Shown here piece by piece: positions 1 to 8,661 of a DNA stretch of 64,000 bases (position 1 is its first letter; each line of letters opens with the position of its first letter). A program made the position numbers and the translations under genes. The DNA is from Calothrix sp. C42_A2020_038 (GTDB taxonomy: Bacteria > Cyanobacteriota > Cyanobacteriia > Cyanobacteriales > Nostocaceae): the NCBI GenBank assembly GCA_015272395.1, contig JACYLQ010000033.1, positions 186,001-250,000 on the forward strand, given 5' to 3'. The notes beneath the pieces are model-generated. The model saw only the letters and a list, made by a program, of their open reading frames with translations. It was not told the DNA's origin and ran no database searches.

Positions 1-234
1 GAAGGTATTCATCCTGAGTGGTATCCAGAAGCTAAAGTATATTGCAACGGCAAAGTTGTAATGACAGTAGGCTCGACCAAACCTGAATTACACGTAGACG
101 TTTGGTCTGGAAACCACCCCTTTTACACAGGAACTCAAAAAATTATTGACACCGAAGGTCGCGTTGAACGCTTCCTCCGCAAATACGGCATGTTTGATCA
201 ATCAGCTGCGAATAAAGACGAAGGTCAAAAGTAG
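1..234 (+). CDS. rpmE: 50S ribosomal protein L31 (bL31), 5'-truncated by window edge
   Basis: The open frame runs from the first base to a TAG and encodes 77 residues of the large-subunit protein bL31, beginning EGIHPEWYPEAKVYCNGKVV and containing HVDVWSGNHPFYTG and a Q-K-I-I-D-T-E-G-R-V-E-R-F segment typical of the family. Only the extreme N-terminus is missing. A single Cys (VYCNG) is visible rather than a CxxC zinc ribbon, as in other cyanobacterial copies. rpmE directly before prfA is the usual end of the cyanobacterial rplQ-truA-rplM-rpsI cluster, so the missing upstream genes are probably those. The C-terminal tail (QSAANKDEGQK) is variable in the family. Confidence 0.95.
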   Translation, partial: EGIHPEWYPEAKVYCNGKVVMTVGSTKPELHVDVWSGNHPFYTGTQKIIDTEGRVERFLRKYGMFDQSAANKDEGQK

Positions 235-254
235 CTGGTTAGCTTTGCTTTGAA

Positions 255-286
255 CGACCCCGCACAAAGTGCCGGGTCGATTTTGT
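255..286 (+). terminator. Intrinsic terminator after rpmE
   Basis: CGACCC-C-GCAC-AAA-GTGC-C-GGGTCG forms a 10-bp stem with one C-C mismatch and a three-base loop, followed by ATTTTGTG. It lies 20 bp after the rpmE stop and separates the ribosomal cluster from prfA. Confidence 0.75.
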
Positions 287-340
287 GTTCTTTGCAATTA
301 AGCTAACCAAGTTATTTTTTGAAGGAGTATTGCGCGCATC

Positions 341-1441
341 ATGGCTGAACAATATTTGCTGGAGAAATTAAAATCTGTCGAACAAACTTTTAATGAGTTA
401 ACTCGGCGCCTAGCTGACCCAGATACTGCGAAAGATCAAGACGAGTATCAGAAGGTAGCCAAAGCACGTTCGAGTTTGGAAGAAGTAGTAAACACTTACG
501 AAACTTGGAAAACTGCTAATGAGGACTTAGCAGGAGCGCGTCAAATATATAAGGAGTCAGCGAGTGACCCAGAAATGCAGGAAATGGCAGGACTGGAAGT
601 AAAAGAACTCGAAGACAAGATTGAGTTTCTAGAGAACCGCTTGAAAATCTTATTACTGCCGCGCGACCCTAACGATGATAAAAACATCATGTTAGAAATT
701 CGCGCGGGTACTGGTGGTGATGAAGCCAGTATTTGGGCAGGTGACTTAATGCGAATGTATACTCGCTACGCTCAAACTCAAGGCTGGAAAGTCTCGTTAG
801 TGAGTGAGTCACTGGGAGAAATGGGCGGTTGGAAAGAAGTCATTCTCGAAATTAAGGGTGATGACGTTTATAGTCAATTAAAATTCGAGGCAGGAGTACA
901 TCGTGTTCAACGTGTCCCTGTCACAGAAGCAGGTGGACGGGTACATACATCAACAGCAACAGTCGCGGTAATGCCTGAAGTTGATGATGTGGAAGTACAC
1001 ATCGACCCCAAAGATATCGAAATGAAAACCGCGCGTTCGGGTGGTGCGGGTGGACAAAACGTCAACAAAGTAGAAACAGCCGTTGACTTAATCCACAAAC
1101 CAACAGGTATTAGAATCTTCTGTACCGAAGAACGTAGCCAGCTACAAAACAAAGAACGGGCGATGCAAATCTTGCGTGCGAAATTGTACGAGATGAAACT
1201 GCAAGAACAACAAGCAGCCATTACCTCAGCACGGCGCCTGCAAGTTGGAACCGGCGCGCGTTCTGAAAAAATTCGTACTTACAACTACAAAGATAACCGC
1301 GTCACCGACCATCGTCTCAACCAAAACTTCTCATTGAACCCAGTTCTAGAAGGCGACTTAGAAACAGTAATACAGTCTTGTATCTCCCAAGACCAACAAG
1401 ATCAACTCGCCGAACTCGCCGCCAATGCTGGCAACAACTAA
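341..1441 (+). CDS. prfA: Peptide chain release factor 1 (RF1)
   Basis: Class I release factor that recognises UAA/UAG in the ribosomal A site and triggers peptidyl-tRNA hydrolysis in the cytoplasm. At 366 aa it has the normal full length. The stop-codon recognition tripeptide of the RF1 type, P-x-T, is seen as P193-V194-T195 in [12 protein letters not shown], and the catalytic GGQ is at residues 237-239 in [10 protein letters not shown]. The P-x-T motif makes it RF1 rather than RF2 (SPF). Start ATG 341 is preceded by GAAGGAG at about 321-327. It follows rpmE after a terminator, as in other cyanobacteria. Confidence 0.97.
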   Translation: MAEQYLLEKLKSVEQTFNELTRRLADPDTAKDQDEYQKVAKARSSLEEVVNTYETWKTANEDLAGARQIYKESASDPEMQEMAGLEVKELEDKIEFLENRLKILLLPRDPNDDKNIMLEIRAGTGGDEASIWAGDLMRMYTRYAQTQGWKVSLVSESLGEMGGWKEVILEIKGDDVYSQLKFEAGVHRVQRVPVTEAGGRVHTSTATVAVMPEVDDVEVHIDPKDIEMKTARSGGAGGQNVNKVETAVDLIHKPTGIRIFCTEERSQLQNKERAMQILRAKLYEMKLQEQQAAITSARRLQVGTGARSEKIRTYNYKDNRVTDHRLNQNFSLNPVLEGDLETVIQSCISQDQQDQLAELAANAGNN

Positions 1442-1475
1442 TTTTTTGATAGAATCAGCATCCTCATCTCTTGTG

Positions 1476-1497
1476 GAACAGGCATCCCTGCCTGTTC
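1476..1497 (+). terminator. Hairpin terminator after prfA (GGAACAGGCA repeat family)
   Basis: GAACAGGCA-TCCC-TGCCTGTTC is a perfect 9-bp stem followed by a T-rich stretch (TATTATTTTATTTA), 34 bp after the prfA stop. A longer relative of the same sequence (CTTGTGGAACAGGCA...) occurs at 41548-41581, so this is also an interspersed hairpin repeat. Confidence 0.7.
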
Positions 1498-1851
1498 TAT
1501 TATTTTATTTATGCTGTATTAACCCAACATCTTACTAACATATTACCCCCATAGCATGGGATTGCAAACTGTACGTAAGTATACGCACGCTGCAAATTAT
1601 GAAGGCGCCTTCAAGGCGGACAGTTTGTTTGTAACTTTCAAGCCTGCTTAACTCAAAAGGTTTCTAAAATTTTGCACTTCAGGGCTGCGTTTCCGAAGCT
1701 TAAGTGATTTATGTATTTTTTTTAACTTACAATATTTATATTACCTGAATTTGCGTTACTTAGTTGTAAAAACAGGTAAGATATTACACTGTTTTGTGAT
1801 CAATTGTCCCTTGGATTCAATAGAACAATTATTCTTTTTTTAGATTTTTGA

Positions 1852-1865
1852 AGTACTATAGTACT
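1852..1865. promoter_or_regulatory. Perfect palindrome upstream of the restriction-modification genes
   Basis: AGTACTATAGTACT is a 14-bp perfect palindrome 23 bp before the methylase start. Related AGTAC boxes occur upstream of the MFS gene (5306-5341), and a 13-bp string CTTATATAGTACG is identical at 1893-1905 and 5317-5329. An operator role is inferred from position and symmetry only. Confidence 0.4.
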
Positions 1866-1888
1866 AAACTAGGATTGATTATAAATTA

Positions 1889-2923
1889 ATGGCTTATATA
1901 GTACGTAAAAACTATGATGTGACAGTAGGGACTCAGTTGCCTTTGCAAAAAGGTGTAGCGAAGCGGCGTGTATTTGAGGCGCCGATAAAATTTCTTACAT
2001 CAAACCAACCAGCAGCGAAACCCTTCTTGAAATGGGCTGGAGGAAAAGGTCAGCTTTTAGAACAGATAAGTAGTTATTTTCCGCAAAGCTTACCGAATGG
2101 TTCAATAAAAAGGTATGTTGAGCCATTTGTTGGGGGGGGAGCAATGTTTTTCTATCTTGCTTCTTCATGTTATCAGTCAAGCATCAATGAGTTTTTCATT
2201 TACGATATCAATCCAGAATTGATACTTGCCTATAAAACGATTAAGAAAGATGTATATGCTTTGATTGATGCTTTATTAAAGATTCAAGCTAAATATTGGT
2301 CTTTATCGGATATCGAAAAAACTAAGTATTTTTACTACATTAGAAACTTATTTAACTCACAAAGAAAAAATATTGATTTTAATGTATTTAGTAGTAATTG
2401 GGTAGAGCGCGCGGCTCAAATTATTTTCTTGAATCGTAGTTGTTTTAATGGATTATTTCGAGTCAATTCTAAAGGTGATTTTAATGTTCCTTGTGGCAAG
2501 TATAAAAAGCCTTTAATTTGTAATGCGGATAATTTGAAAGTAATATCTTTAGTCTTGCAAAAAACTCATATTGAGTTAGGAGATTTTACGAAGTGTAAAG
2601 AATTTGTCGATGGTGAAACGTTTGTGTATTTTGACCCACCTTATCGACCAATAAGTAGCACTGCTAATTTCACTGGTTATTCTCAAAATATATGGCATGA
2701 TAGTGAACAATTCAGGTTAAGAGATTTTTTTGATGAGTTACATTTAAGAGGCGCCCAGTTATTATTAAGTAATTCAGATCCAAAAAACGAGAATATCAAC
2801 GACAACTTCTTTGAAGATGCTTACAGTACGTATAGAATTGAGCGAGTCAGAGCCGCGCGTAAAATCAATTGTAATGCATCCAAACGTGGTCAAATCAATG
2901 AACTACTCATCATGAATTATTAA
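1889..2923 (+). CDS. DNA adenine methyltransferase, Dam/DpnM (D12) class, GATC-type
   Basis: N6-adenine methyltransferase that should protect host DNA from the endonuclease encoded 25 bp downstream. The SAM-binding motif FLKWAGGKGQ is at residues 46-55 and the catalytic DPPY at 249-252, the order seen in the Dam/M.DpnII group. The 344-residue product carries about 44 residues before the FLKWAGGK motif, longer than usual for Dam-like enzymes. No ATG lies between 1889 and the motif, so either ATG 1889 (AGGA at 1871) or a TTG at 1937 or 1943 is the true start. The GATC specificity is inferred from the partner. Base use is more AT-rich than the flanking housekeeping genes, which fits horizontal transfer. 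Confidence 0.9.
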   Translation: MAYIVRKNYDVTVGTQLPLQKGVAKRRVFEAPIKFLTSNQPAAKPFLKWAGGKGQLLEQISSYFPQSLPNGSIKRYVEPFVGGGAMFFYLASSCYQSSINEFFIYDINPELILAYKTIKKDVYALIDALLKIQAKYWSLSDIEKTKYFYYIRNLFNSQRKNIDFNVFSSNWVERAAQIIFLNRSCFNGLFRVNSKGDFNVPCGKYKKPLICNADNLKVISLVLQKTHIELGDFTKCKEFVDGETFVYFDPPYRPISSTANFTGYSQNIWHDSEQFRLRDFFDELHLRGAQLLLSNSDPKNENINDNFFEDAYSTYRIERVRAARKINCNASKRGQINELLIMNY

Positions 2924-2948
2924 GTAAGGTGTGTGATGCCAGCAAAGT

Positions 2949-3875
2949 ATGAAAAATAGTGAGATTTTTCAAGAGTTTTTAGGAAGTGCTGCTACTAAAG
3001 ATGTATTTAAGCACTTAAAAAATACTTTGACTGATTCCATAACTATCTGGGACTATTTTGTCAATTGGCAAAAAGTTATTTCAAATTTTAGAGAGGTTGA
3101 ATTACATTTAAATACTCTGAATTATTTAATTGGCAAAGGCAATATAGAACAAAAGTTTAGAGAAATATTACAAACTTACCCAGCCATTTACAGTACTATT
3201 CCAATTTTAATAGCTTGTCGGACTCGAAACTTTAGGGTACTAACTAGTTTTACAGACGGGAACTTTCAATACAAGGGATTTAATTTTGGCAATCAAAGTC
3301 TTTTATTTCCAGAAAACATCGAAGCAGCAGTAGAATTTGCTAGAGAAACTGGTGTACTTGAACTATTTGAAAATCGTACTATTAAGAGTATTCCAGATTA
3401 TGTATTAGGAATTGAGGTAGGACTCGATAGTAATGGTAGAAAAAATCGTGGTGGAGACACGATGGAAGTTATTGTCGAAGAATTAGTAAAATCTATTTGT
3501 CGCACAAATAATTTAAAATACATTAAACAAGCAACTGCTGAAAAGATTCTGACAAGCTGGGATATTGTAGTAGAAGTGGATAAATCAAGCAGAAGATTTG
3601 ATTTTGCAATTAATAATCAAGAACTAATTTATTTAATCGAAGTAAATTTTTATGGTGGAGGTGGTTCTAAATTAAAAGCTAGCGCAGGTGAGTATAAAGC
3701 TTTGTATGATTTTTTAACAGCACAAAATCATAAGTTTATTTGGATTACTGATGGGTTAGGGTGGAAAAGTGCTTTGAAACCCTTAGAGGAAACTTTTAAT
3801 TACATTGATTATACACTAAATTTGAATATGGCTTCGAGTGGGTTACTCGCTGAAATAATTAAGCAACAACTTTAG
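2949..3875 (+). CDS. Type II restriction endonuclease, DpnII/MboI family (GATC)
   Basis: A 308-residue endonuclease expected to cleave unmethylated GATC. The family signature is visible: TYPAIYSTIPILIACR near residues 75-93, then FDFAINNQELIYLIEVNFYG with the E-V-N-F-Y-G-G-G-G-S-K core around residue 231, the PD-(D/E)xK-like active-site region, and a C-terminal TDGLGWKSA. It lies 25 bp after the methylase and is surely co-transcribed with it. Together they form a two-gene restriction-modification module; no controller (C) protein gene is visible. Recognition of GATC follows from the family and has not been shown here. Confidence 0.88.
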   Translation: MKNSEIFQEFLGSAATKDVFKHLKNTLTDSITIWDYFVNWQKVISNFREVELHLNTLNYLIGKGNIEQKFREILQTYPAIYSTIPILIACRTRNFRVLTSFTDGNFQYKGFNFGNQSLLFPENIEAAVEFARETGVLELFENRTIKSIPDYVLGIEVGLDSNGRKNRGGDTMEVIVEELVKSICRTNNLKYIKQATAEKILTSWDIVVEVDKSSRRFDFAINNQELIYLIEVNFYGGGGSKLKASAGEYKALYDFLTAQNHKFIWITDGLGWKSALKPLEETFNYIDYTLNLNMASSGLLAEIIKQQL

Positions 3876-3931
3876 ATTAGAGAACGACAGAAAAGCTATT
3901 ACAGCTAATTTCAAAATAAATTAATTTCAAA

Positions 3932-5236
3932 TTATTCCGCAGCTATACCGCTAACAGGTAGAGTCGGATAATTTTCTTCCGGCTCAAATAAAGGCGCCTG
4001 CATCACAACTTCCTTATAAGCAAAGTCATCATCACTAAGTCCAACGGCAAAGCGTAATGAATTGATTAGCGTTTTATTTGATAATGTCAAGAAAATTAAA
4101 ACTGCTGACAAAGTTAAGGTGCCAGAAATGCCAAACATATTATAATAACCAACTTGTTCGGCAATTGAACCCCCTAGTGGACCAGCAATTGCAATACCTA
4201 AGTCAAATCCAACTACACATAGAGCGAAAATACGTCCACGTTCTTGGGGTAATGAGCGGTCTGCTATAACAACATCAATTGTGGAAAGAAATGTACCACC
4301 TCCGGCGCCTTCAAGTATTGCCGATATGATAAATGAAACATCATTTTTTGCTTGCCATAGTAGCAACATTGAGAGTGTATAACCAATTAAACCAAGAGTT
4401 ACAAATAAACCCCTACCAATCCGGTCACTACCACTGCTAGTAAAGAATCGCGAAATTAAGCTGGATACTGCTGCGATTGTGTAAAACAAACCGCAATCGA
4501 AGTCAATATGTATAGATTTAATAAATAATGGTATAAATGTATTTAACGTGCCAACTGCTAACCCAATTAGTAGCATTGTTAGAGCAGGAACCCGTACTCT
4601 TGGACTTTTGTAAATCTGCCAAAAACTTTCATCGTGACTATTACCATTCAGATATTGGGGTACAGGTAAACTTTCGATTGGCAGCACAAATAAAAGCGAG
4701 AGTAAACCTAAGATAGCAGTGGTATGAAATAACAATGTATAACTGGCATGTTCTTGCATATAAGTACCAATTGCAGGACCTACTGCTAAACCAGTTGCTC
4801 CAGTCAAAGTCATGTAACCTAAAATTTCACCGCGATTTTCCACCGGAGCGATATCGGAAACTAGCGCAGCATATGCTGTAGTGAAAGCTGCGATACTTAT
4901 ACCATGAAACGCTCGTAATGCAATTAACCCAGGTATTGATGTAAAGACTTGATAACCCAACGGTGCAATCGCTGCAACAAAGGCGCCAATTAGCAAAACT
5001 ATTTTACGGTTACGTCGGTCTGCCATTTCTCCTAACTGAGGACGAAATATTAACAAACCAACGGCAAAACTGCCCATGACAATGCCTACTTGCTCTTTAG
5101 AACCACCTAAATGCTCAATATAAAGCGGTAGCGTTGATAGTAACGCTCCAATACTCGACCAAAACAATAAACCTGCTGCAAATAAAATCAGCATGTAATT
5201 ACGTGTTTTGGAGTCCAAGCGTAGAAGTACTTCCAC
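3932..5236 (-). CDS. MFS transporter, probable efflux permease
   Basis: Twelve-helix inner-membrane transporter of the major facilitator superfamily, 434 aa. Motif A is G-E-M-A-D-R-R-N-R-K at residues 69-78 between helices 2 and 3. A motif C-like GATGLAVGPAIGTYM follows around residue 150, which is characteristic of drug or metabolite exporters, so efflux is likelier than uptake. The substrate is unknown. Translation starts at a GTG (5234-5236); an internal ATG at 5194 is the alternative. It is divergent from the small HTH-like gene at 5633, sharing an intergenic region with AGTAC inverted repeats that may control both. Confidence 0.85.
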   Translation of the reverse strand: MEVLLRLDSKTRNYMLILFAAGLLFWSSIGALLSTLPLYIEHLGGSKEQVGIVMGSFAVGLLIFRPQLGEMADRRNRKIVLLIGAFVAAIAPLGYQVFTSIPGLIALRAFHGISIAAFTTAYAALVSDIAPVENRGEILGYMTLTGATGLAVGPAIGTYMQEHASYTLLFHTTAILGLLSLLFVLPIESLPVPQYLNGNSHDESFWQIYKSPRVRVPALTMLLIGLAVGTLNTFIPLFIKSIHIDFDCGLFYTIAAVSSLISRFFTSSGSDRIGRGLFVTLGLIGYTLSMLLLWQAKNDVSFIISAILEGAGGGTFLSTIDVVIADRSLPQERGRIFALCVVGFDLGIAIAGPLGGSIAEQVGYYNMFGISGTLTLSAVLIFLTLSNKTLINSLRFAVGLSDDDFAYKEVVMQAPLFEPEENYPTLPVSGIAAE

Positions 5237-5305
5237 TCTTTTTTATTCCTATTCTTAATAACTAAGTGTTAACCGTATAAATATGTTTTAGTCTCCGCAC
5301 TTTGC

Positions 5306-5341
5306 AGTACCAATTACTTATATAGTACGATTTTTCGTACT
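5306..5341. promoter_or_regulatory. Candidate operator in the MFS / HTH-like divergent region
   Basis: AGTACGA-TTTT-TCGTACT (5324-5341) is a perfect 7-bp inverted repeat, with a further AGTAC at 5306-5310. It lies 88 bp upstream of the MFS start. The string CTTATATAGTACG at 5317-5329 is repeated exactly at 1893-1905. Confidence 0.4.
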
Positions 5342-5632
5342 TAAAAAGACTAATACTTTTTGTAGATTCTTAAAATCACTTGAACTAAAGCTTTGATTAC
5401 AAGGTATAGCTACAGGGTGGAAGACAAAACACTAATTGATGAGACAATTACTTTTCTATTGTTTCTGCTTCCTGTACTTTTTAATCCAGTTCCACAACTT
5501 GACAAAAACTTTGAAATATGCATGTTTAAAAAAAATTATTTGCTAAGAATCCGAAAAGGCACTCATCTTTATACACATCTACTAAAAAGTCAGGCTATAA
5601 CAGGTAAAGTCCTAAGTTTTACAGGTGCAGCC

Positions 5633-6127
5633 ATGTCCTTACGCAATGAACCCACCGATTGGCAATTAGGTGTACATGAAAGTTACATGCCTGTTTATTA
5701 TAAAGGCGCCGTAGCTGGATTTTTCAAAAAAGAATATTCGGAAACGATAATTAGGCACTTAAACGAAGACGAATTATTGAAAAAAGCATTAACGAAAGCT
5801 TGTACAGATTTACTTAGGCAATCAGGTAGAGATACTAGTCAAGTTAAAGAACTAATCAAGAAATATCTCAAAACGAGCGAGCGCCCAAAGTTTGGTACAT
5901 TTGCAATTGCTGCTTTTCTGCGTGAAAGACAGCAAGAATTAGATTTAAGTGACAAAGAATTTACTAAGTTTTGTGATACTTTTAAAGTCTCACCTGTCGA
6001 GTTAAACAATATTTACACTGGTGAGCCTATTGAGGATAGCTTGATGGCGCCGCTCGCGCGCATCTTGAGTATTTCTAAAGATGAATTAATAAAAGTTAGA
6101 GACGGTCAAGAAGATCACGAAATATAG
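5633..6127 (+). CDS. Conserved cyanobacterial protein with C-terminal HTH-like region
   Basis: No named family recognised. The 164-residue product begins MSLRNEPTDWQLGVHESYMP. It has a charged helical middle and a C-terminal stretch (FAIAAFLRERQQELDLSDKE, then a segment ending in VSPVELNNIYTG) that reads like an XRE-type helix-turn-helix followed by a second helical pair. The frame is open back to a TTG at 5393 and to an ATG at 5522. The upstream 80 codons look less like protein, so I choose ATG 5633, which has AGGTG six bases ahead. It could regulate the divergent MFS gene, but that is only positional inference. Confidence 0.6.
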   Translation: MSLRNEPTDWQLGVHESYMPVYYKGAVAGFFKKEYSETIIRHLNEDELLKKALTKACTDLLRQSGRDTSQVKELIKKYLKTSERPKFGTFAIAAFLRERQQELDLSDKEFTKFCDTFKVSPVELNNIYTGEPIEDSLMAPLARILSISKDELIKVRDGQEDHEI

Positions 6128-6562
6128 GACAGATCAAAGATGCCTGCGTATCCAAGAAAATATCCCTAAAAGCAGGTACGAAACTGCCTGTTAAGTAATA
6201 CATATATATCTAATTTTAAATAATTAATAATTTGTGAAGACCGACAGCATATTTTATTGCTTGTTTAGAGAATTTCCCGGAATTTTCTTTGAACTAATCG
6301 GTGATGTATTTACTACTGCCAGTGCCTATAACTTCAACAAGACAGGTAGTACAAACTAACGACTCAGCCTCTTAACAGGTGCCAGCACCAACCCTCTCCT
6401 CTGTGTACCCTGCATCTCCGTGGTGAAAATAAATATCAAAATATTGTGTATTGTGGAGACCTTACATATAACGTCTCTACAACTGCATTAATTTTTGTTA
6501 AGATTGGACTCGATGCGACCTTATCGCATGTACCTATTCATTCGCTACCTTGGAGACACTGG
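6128..6562. other. Intergenic region with a dispersed hairpin repeat
   Basis: No gene supported. It holds an imperfect palindrome at 6453-6480 (GTGGAGAC...GTCTCTAC) that recurs at 51729-51756 and in related form at 60565-60594, and a stretch near 6390-6430 (cctctgtgtaccctgcatct) of the kind that recurs between cyanobacterial genes. Confidence 0.6.
6453..6480. repeat. Dispersed 28-bp palindromic repeat, copy 1
   Basis: GTGGAGAC at the left and GTCTCTAC at the right pair with one G-T, around CTTACATATAAC. It is nearly identical to the copy at 51729-51756. Confidence 0.6.
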
Positions 6563-8257
6563 ATGCTACGACTCGAACATATCAGTAAAATTTACCCGAC
6601 TGGTGAAGTCCTCAAGGATATCAATTGGGAGGTCAAAGTCGGTGACAGGATTGGCTTAGTTGGTGTGAACGGCGCCGGAAAGTCCACCCAACTTAAGATT
6701 ATCACAGGTGAAGTCGAGCCGACTTCGGGTGAAATTATTCGCCCTGCTAGTTTACATATAGCTTACCTCAACCAAGAGTTTGAAGTAGACCCAAGTCGCA
6801 CAGTTAACGAAGAATTTTGGACGGTATTTAAGGAAGCAAACCAGGTACAGTTGGCTTTAGCGCAGGTACAGCGCGATATGGAAACTGCCACACCAGAAGA
6901 ATTAGATAAATTAATCAATAAATTAGATAAATTGCAGCGTCAGTTTGAAGCGCTTGATGGTTATGGGTTAGACGCGCGCATTGGCAAGATTCTACCAGAA
7001 ATGGGTTTTCAAATCGAAGACGGTGAGCGCTTGGTAAGCGCTTTTAGTGGTGGATGGCAAATGCGGATGGGTTTAGGTAAGATTTTGTTGCAAGAACCTG
7101 ATTTGTTACTGTTGGACGAGCCTACCAACCATTTGGACTTGGAAACTATCGAGTGGTTAGAAGGCTATCTCAAGAAGCTTACTACTCCGATGGTAATAGT
7201 ATCCCATGACCGAGAGTTTCTTGACCGTTTATGTACCCAAATAGTTGAAACCGAACGCGGTGTTTCTTCTACATATTTAGGTAATTACTCCTCGTACTTA
7301 CAACAAAAAGCTGAAAACCAAGCTGCACAGTTGAGTGCTTTTGAACGTCAGCAAAAGGAAATTGAGAAGCAACAAGCGTTTGTGGAAAGATTCCGTGCTA
7401 GTGCAACCCGCAGTACTCAAGCTAAAAGCCGAGAAAAGCAACTTGATAAAATCGAACGTATTGAGGCGCCTACAGGTTCAGTTCGTACTTTACACTTCCA
7501 GTTTCCTCCTGCACCTCGTAGCGGACGCGAAGTTGTAATTATCAAGGATTTGACACATACATATGATGATAAAATTCTGTTTTTAGGCGCCAATTTAATA
7601 GTGGAACGCGGTGACAGAATTGCGTTTGTTGCTCCCAATGGTGCAGGTAAGTCTACACTACTACGCTTAATCATGGGAATGGAGGCGCCGAGTGAAGGTA
7701 TTGTTAAACTTGGCGACCACAATGTTATTCCGGGTTATTTTGAACAGAACCAAGCGGAAGCACTTGATTTAAACAAGACTGTTATGGAAACTATCCATGA
7801 CGAAGTACCTACCTGGAATAACGAAGAAGTTCGGACGCTTTTAGGAAGGTTTTTGTTTAGCGGTGACACTGTTTTCAAAAAGGTGGCAGCACTAAGTGGT
7901 GGTGAAAAAGCAAGATTAGCATTAGCAAAAATGTTGCTACGTCCAGCAAATTTATTAATTTTAGATGAGCCGACCAACCACTTAGATATTCCTGCAAAGG
8001 AGATGCTTGAAGATGCACTACAAAATTACGATGGAAGCGTGATTGTTGTCTCACACGACCGCTACTTTGTTTCGCAAATAGCAAATAAAATTGTCGAAAT
8101 TCGTGATGGCGAATTTCGGGTTTATTTAGGTGACTATCACTACTATCTCAGTAAACTCGAAGAAGAAAAAGAAGCCGCGCGTCTAGCTGCTATCGAAAAA
8201 GAAAAAGCCGCAAAGAAAGCTGCCAAAGCTGCTAAAGCTACCTCAAAGAAAAAATAA
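6563..8257 (+). CDS. ABC-F family ATPase (ribosome-associated, EttA/Uup type)
   Basis: A 564-residue protein with two tandem ATP-binding cassettes and no membrane segment, the ABC-F architecture whose members act on the ribosome as translation factors. Cassette 1 has Walker A GVNGAGKST at residues 34-42, signature SGGWQMRM and DEPTNHLD; cassette 2 has APNGAGKST, LSGGEKARLALAK and DEPTNHLD. Between them is the charged interdomain linker (the P-site-tRNA-interaction region). The C-terminus is a lysine/alanine-rich helix (EKEKAAKKAAKAAKATSKKK). The frame is open to 6446, but that extension covers a dispersed repeat, so the start is ATG 6563 (MLRLEHISKIYPTGE). Confidence 0.92.
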   Translation: MLRLEHISKIYPTGEVLKDINWEVKVGDRIGLVGVNGAGKSTQLKIITGEVEPTSGEIIRPASLHIAYLNQEFEVDPSRTVNEEFWTVFKEANQVQLALAQVQRDMETATPEELDKLINKLDKLQRQFEALDGYGLDARIGKILPEMGFQIEDGERLVSAFSGGWQMRMGLGKILLQEPDLLLLDEPTNHLDLETIEWLEGYLKKLTTPMVIVSHDREFLDRLCTQIVETERGVSSTYLGNYSSYLQQKAENQAAQLSAFERQQKEIEKQQAFVERFRASATRSTQAKSREKQLDKIERIEAPTGSVRTLHFQFPPAPRSGREVVIIKDLTHTYDDKILFLGANLIVERGDRIAFVAPNGAGKSTLLRLIMGMEAPSEGIVKLGDHNVIPGYFEQNQAEALDLNKTVMETIHDEVPTWNNEEVRTLLGRFLFSGDTVFKKVAALSGGEKARLALAKMLLRPANLLILDEPTNHLDIPAKEMLEDALQNYDGSVIVVSHDRYFVSQIANKIVEIRDGEFRVYLGDYHYYLSKLEEEKEAARLAAIEKEKAAKKAAKAAKATSKKK

Positions 8258-8661
8258 GACAAGTCAAAACTTTATAAGCTGATTCTATTGGGATGGGCAT
8301 CCTTGTCCGTCCCTTAATCAGAGTATATTGATAATTTATTGCAATTAATCAAATATTTAAAAAAATAATTTAAAATTACTAATTGGTTATAGTAAATTGC
8401 ATTAGAAAATGTAATTTGAAAGTATGGAGATTATTCCTTAACAGTTGGCGCCGATACAGTTAAGTAAGAATTGAACAAATTGTATCTCTTGAATGAGATA
8501 GCTGAGATATAGTAAATTTGACTATTATTGTTAAATGATTAAGAAATGTCTAAAAAAACAGATATTTGTAATAAGAGAAGTTAATAAGCAGAAATCCACT
8601 TGCGAACAGGGGTAGCAGTGGTATTATTCGGATATTACAAAAAGTAAAGGGCAGTTTTATT
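8258..8661. other. Intergenic region ABC-F to gpmI
   Basis: Contains a hairpin GGGATGG...CCGTCCC at 8290-8313 just after the ABC-F gene, probably its terminator. The remainder is AT-rich with one GGCGCC; no gene seen. The promoter of gpmI should lie here but no clear -35/-10 pair stands out. Confidence 0.6.
8290..8313 (+). terminator. Hairpin after ABC-F gene
   Basis: GGGATGG / CCGTCCC, 7-bp stem with one G-T pair and a 10-base loop, about 32 bp after the stop. There is no strong U tract. Confidence 0.45.

Larger units (their letters stand above)
1442..1888. other. Intergenic region prfA to methylase gene
   Basis: No gene seen. It contains the prfA hairpin, a 14-bp perfect palindrome TGAAGGCGCCTTCA near 1600 built on GGCGCC, and an AT-rich tract leading to the AGTAC palindrome at 1852. 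Confidence 0.6.

Noticed and set aside
6446-6562. N-terminal extension of the ABC-F ATPase by 39 codons
   Set aside because: Covers the 28-bp dispersed palindrome; the family starts at MLRLEHISKIY.
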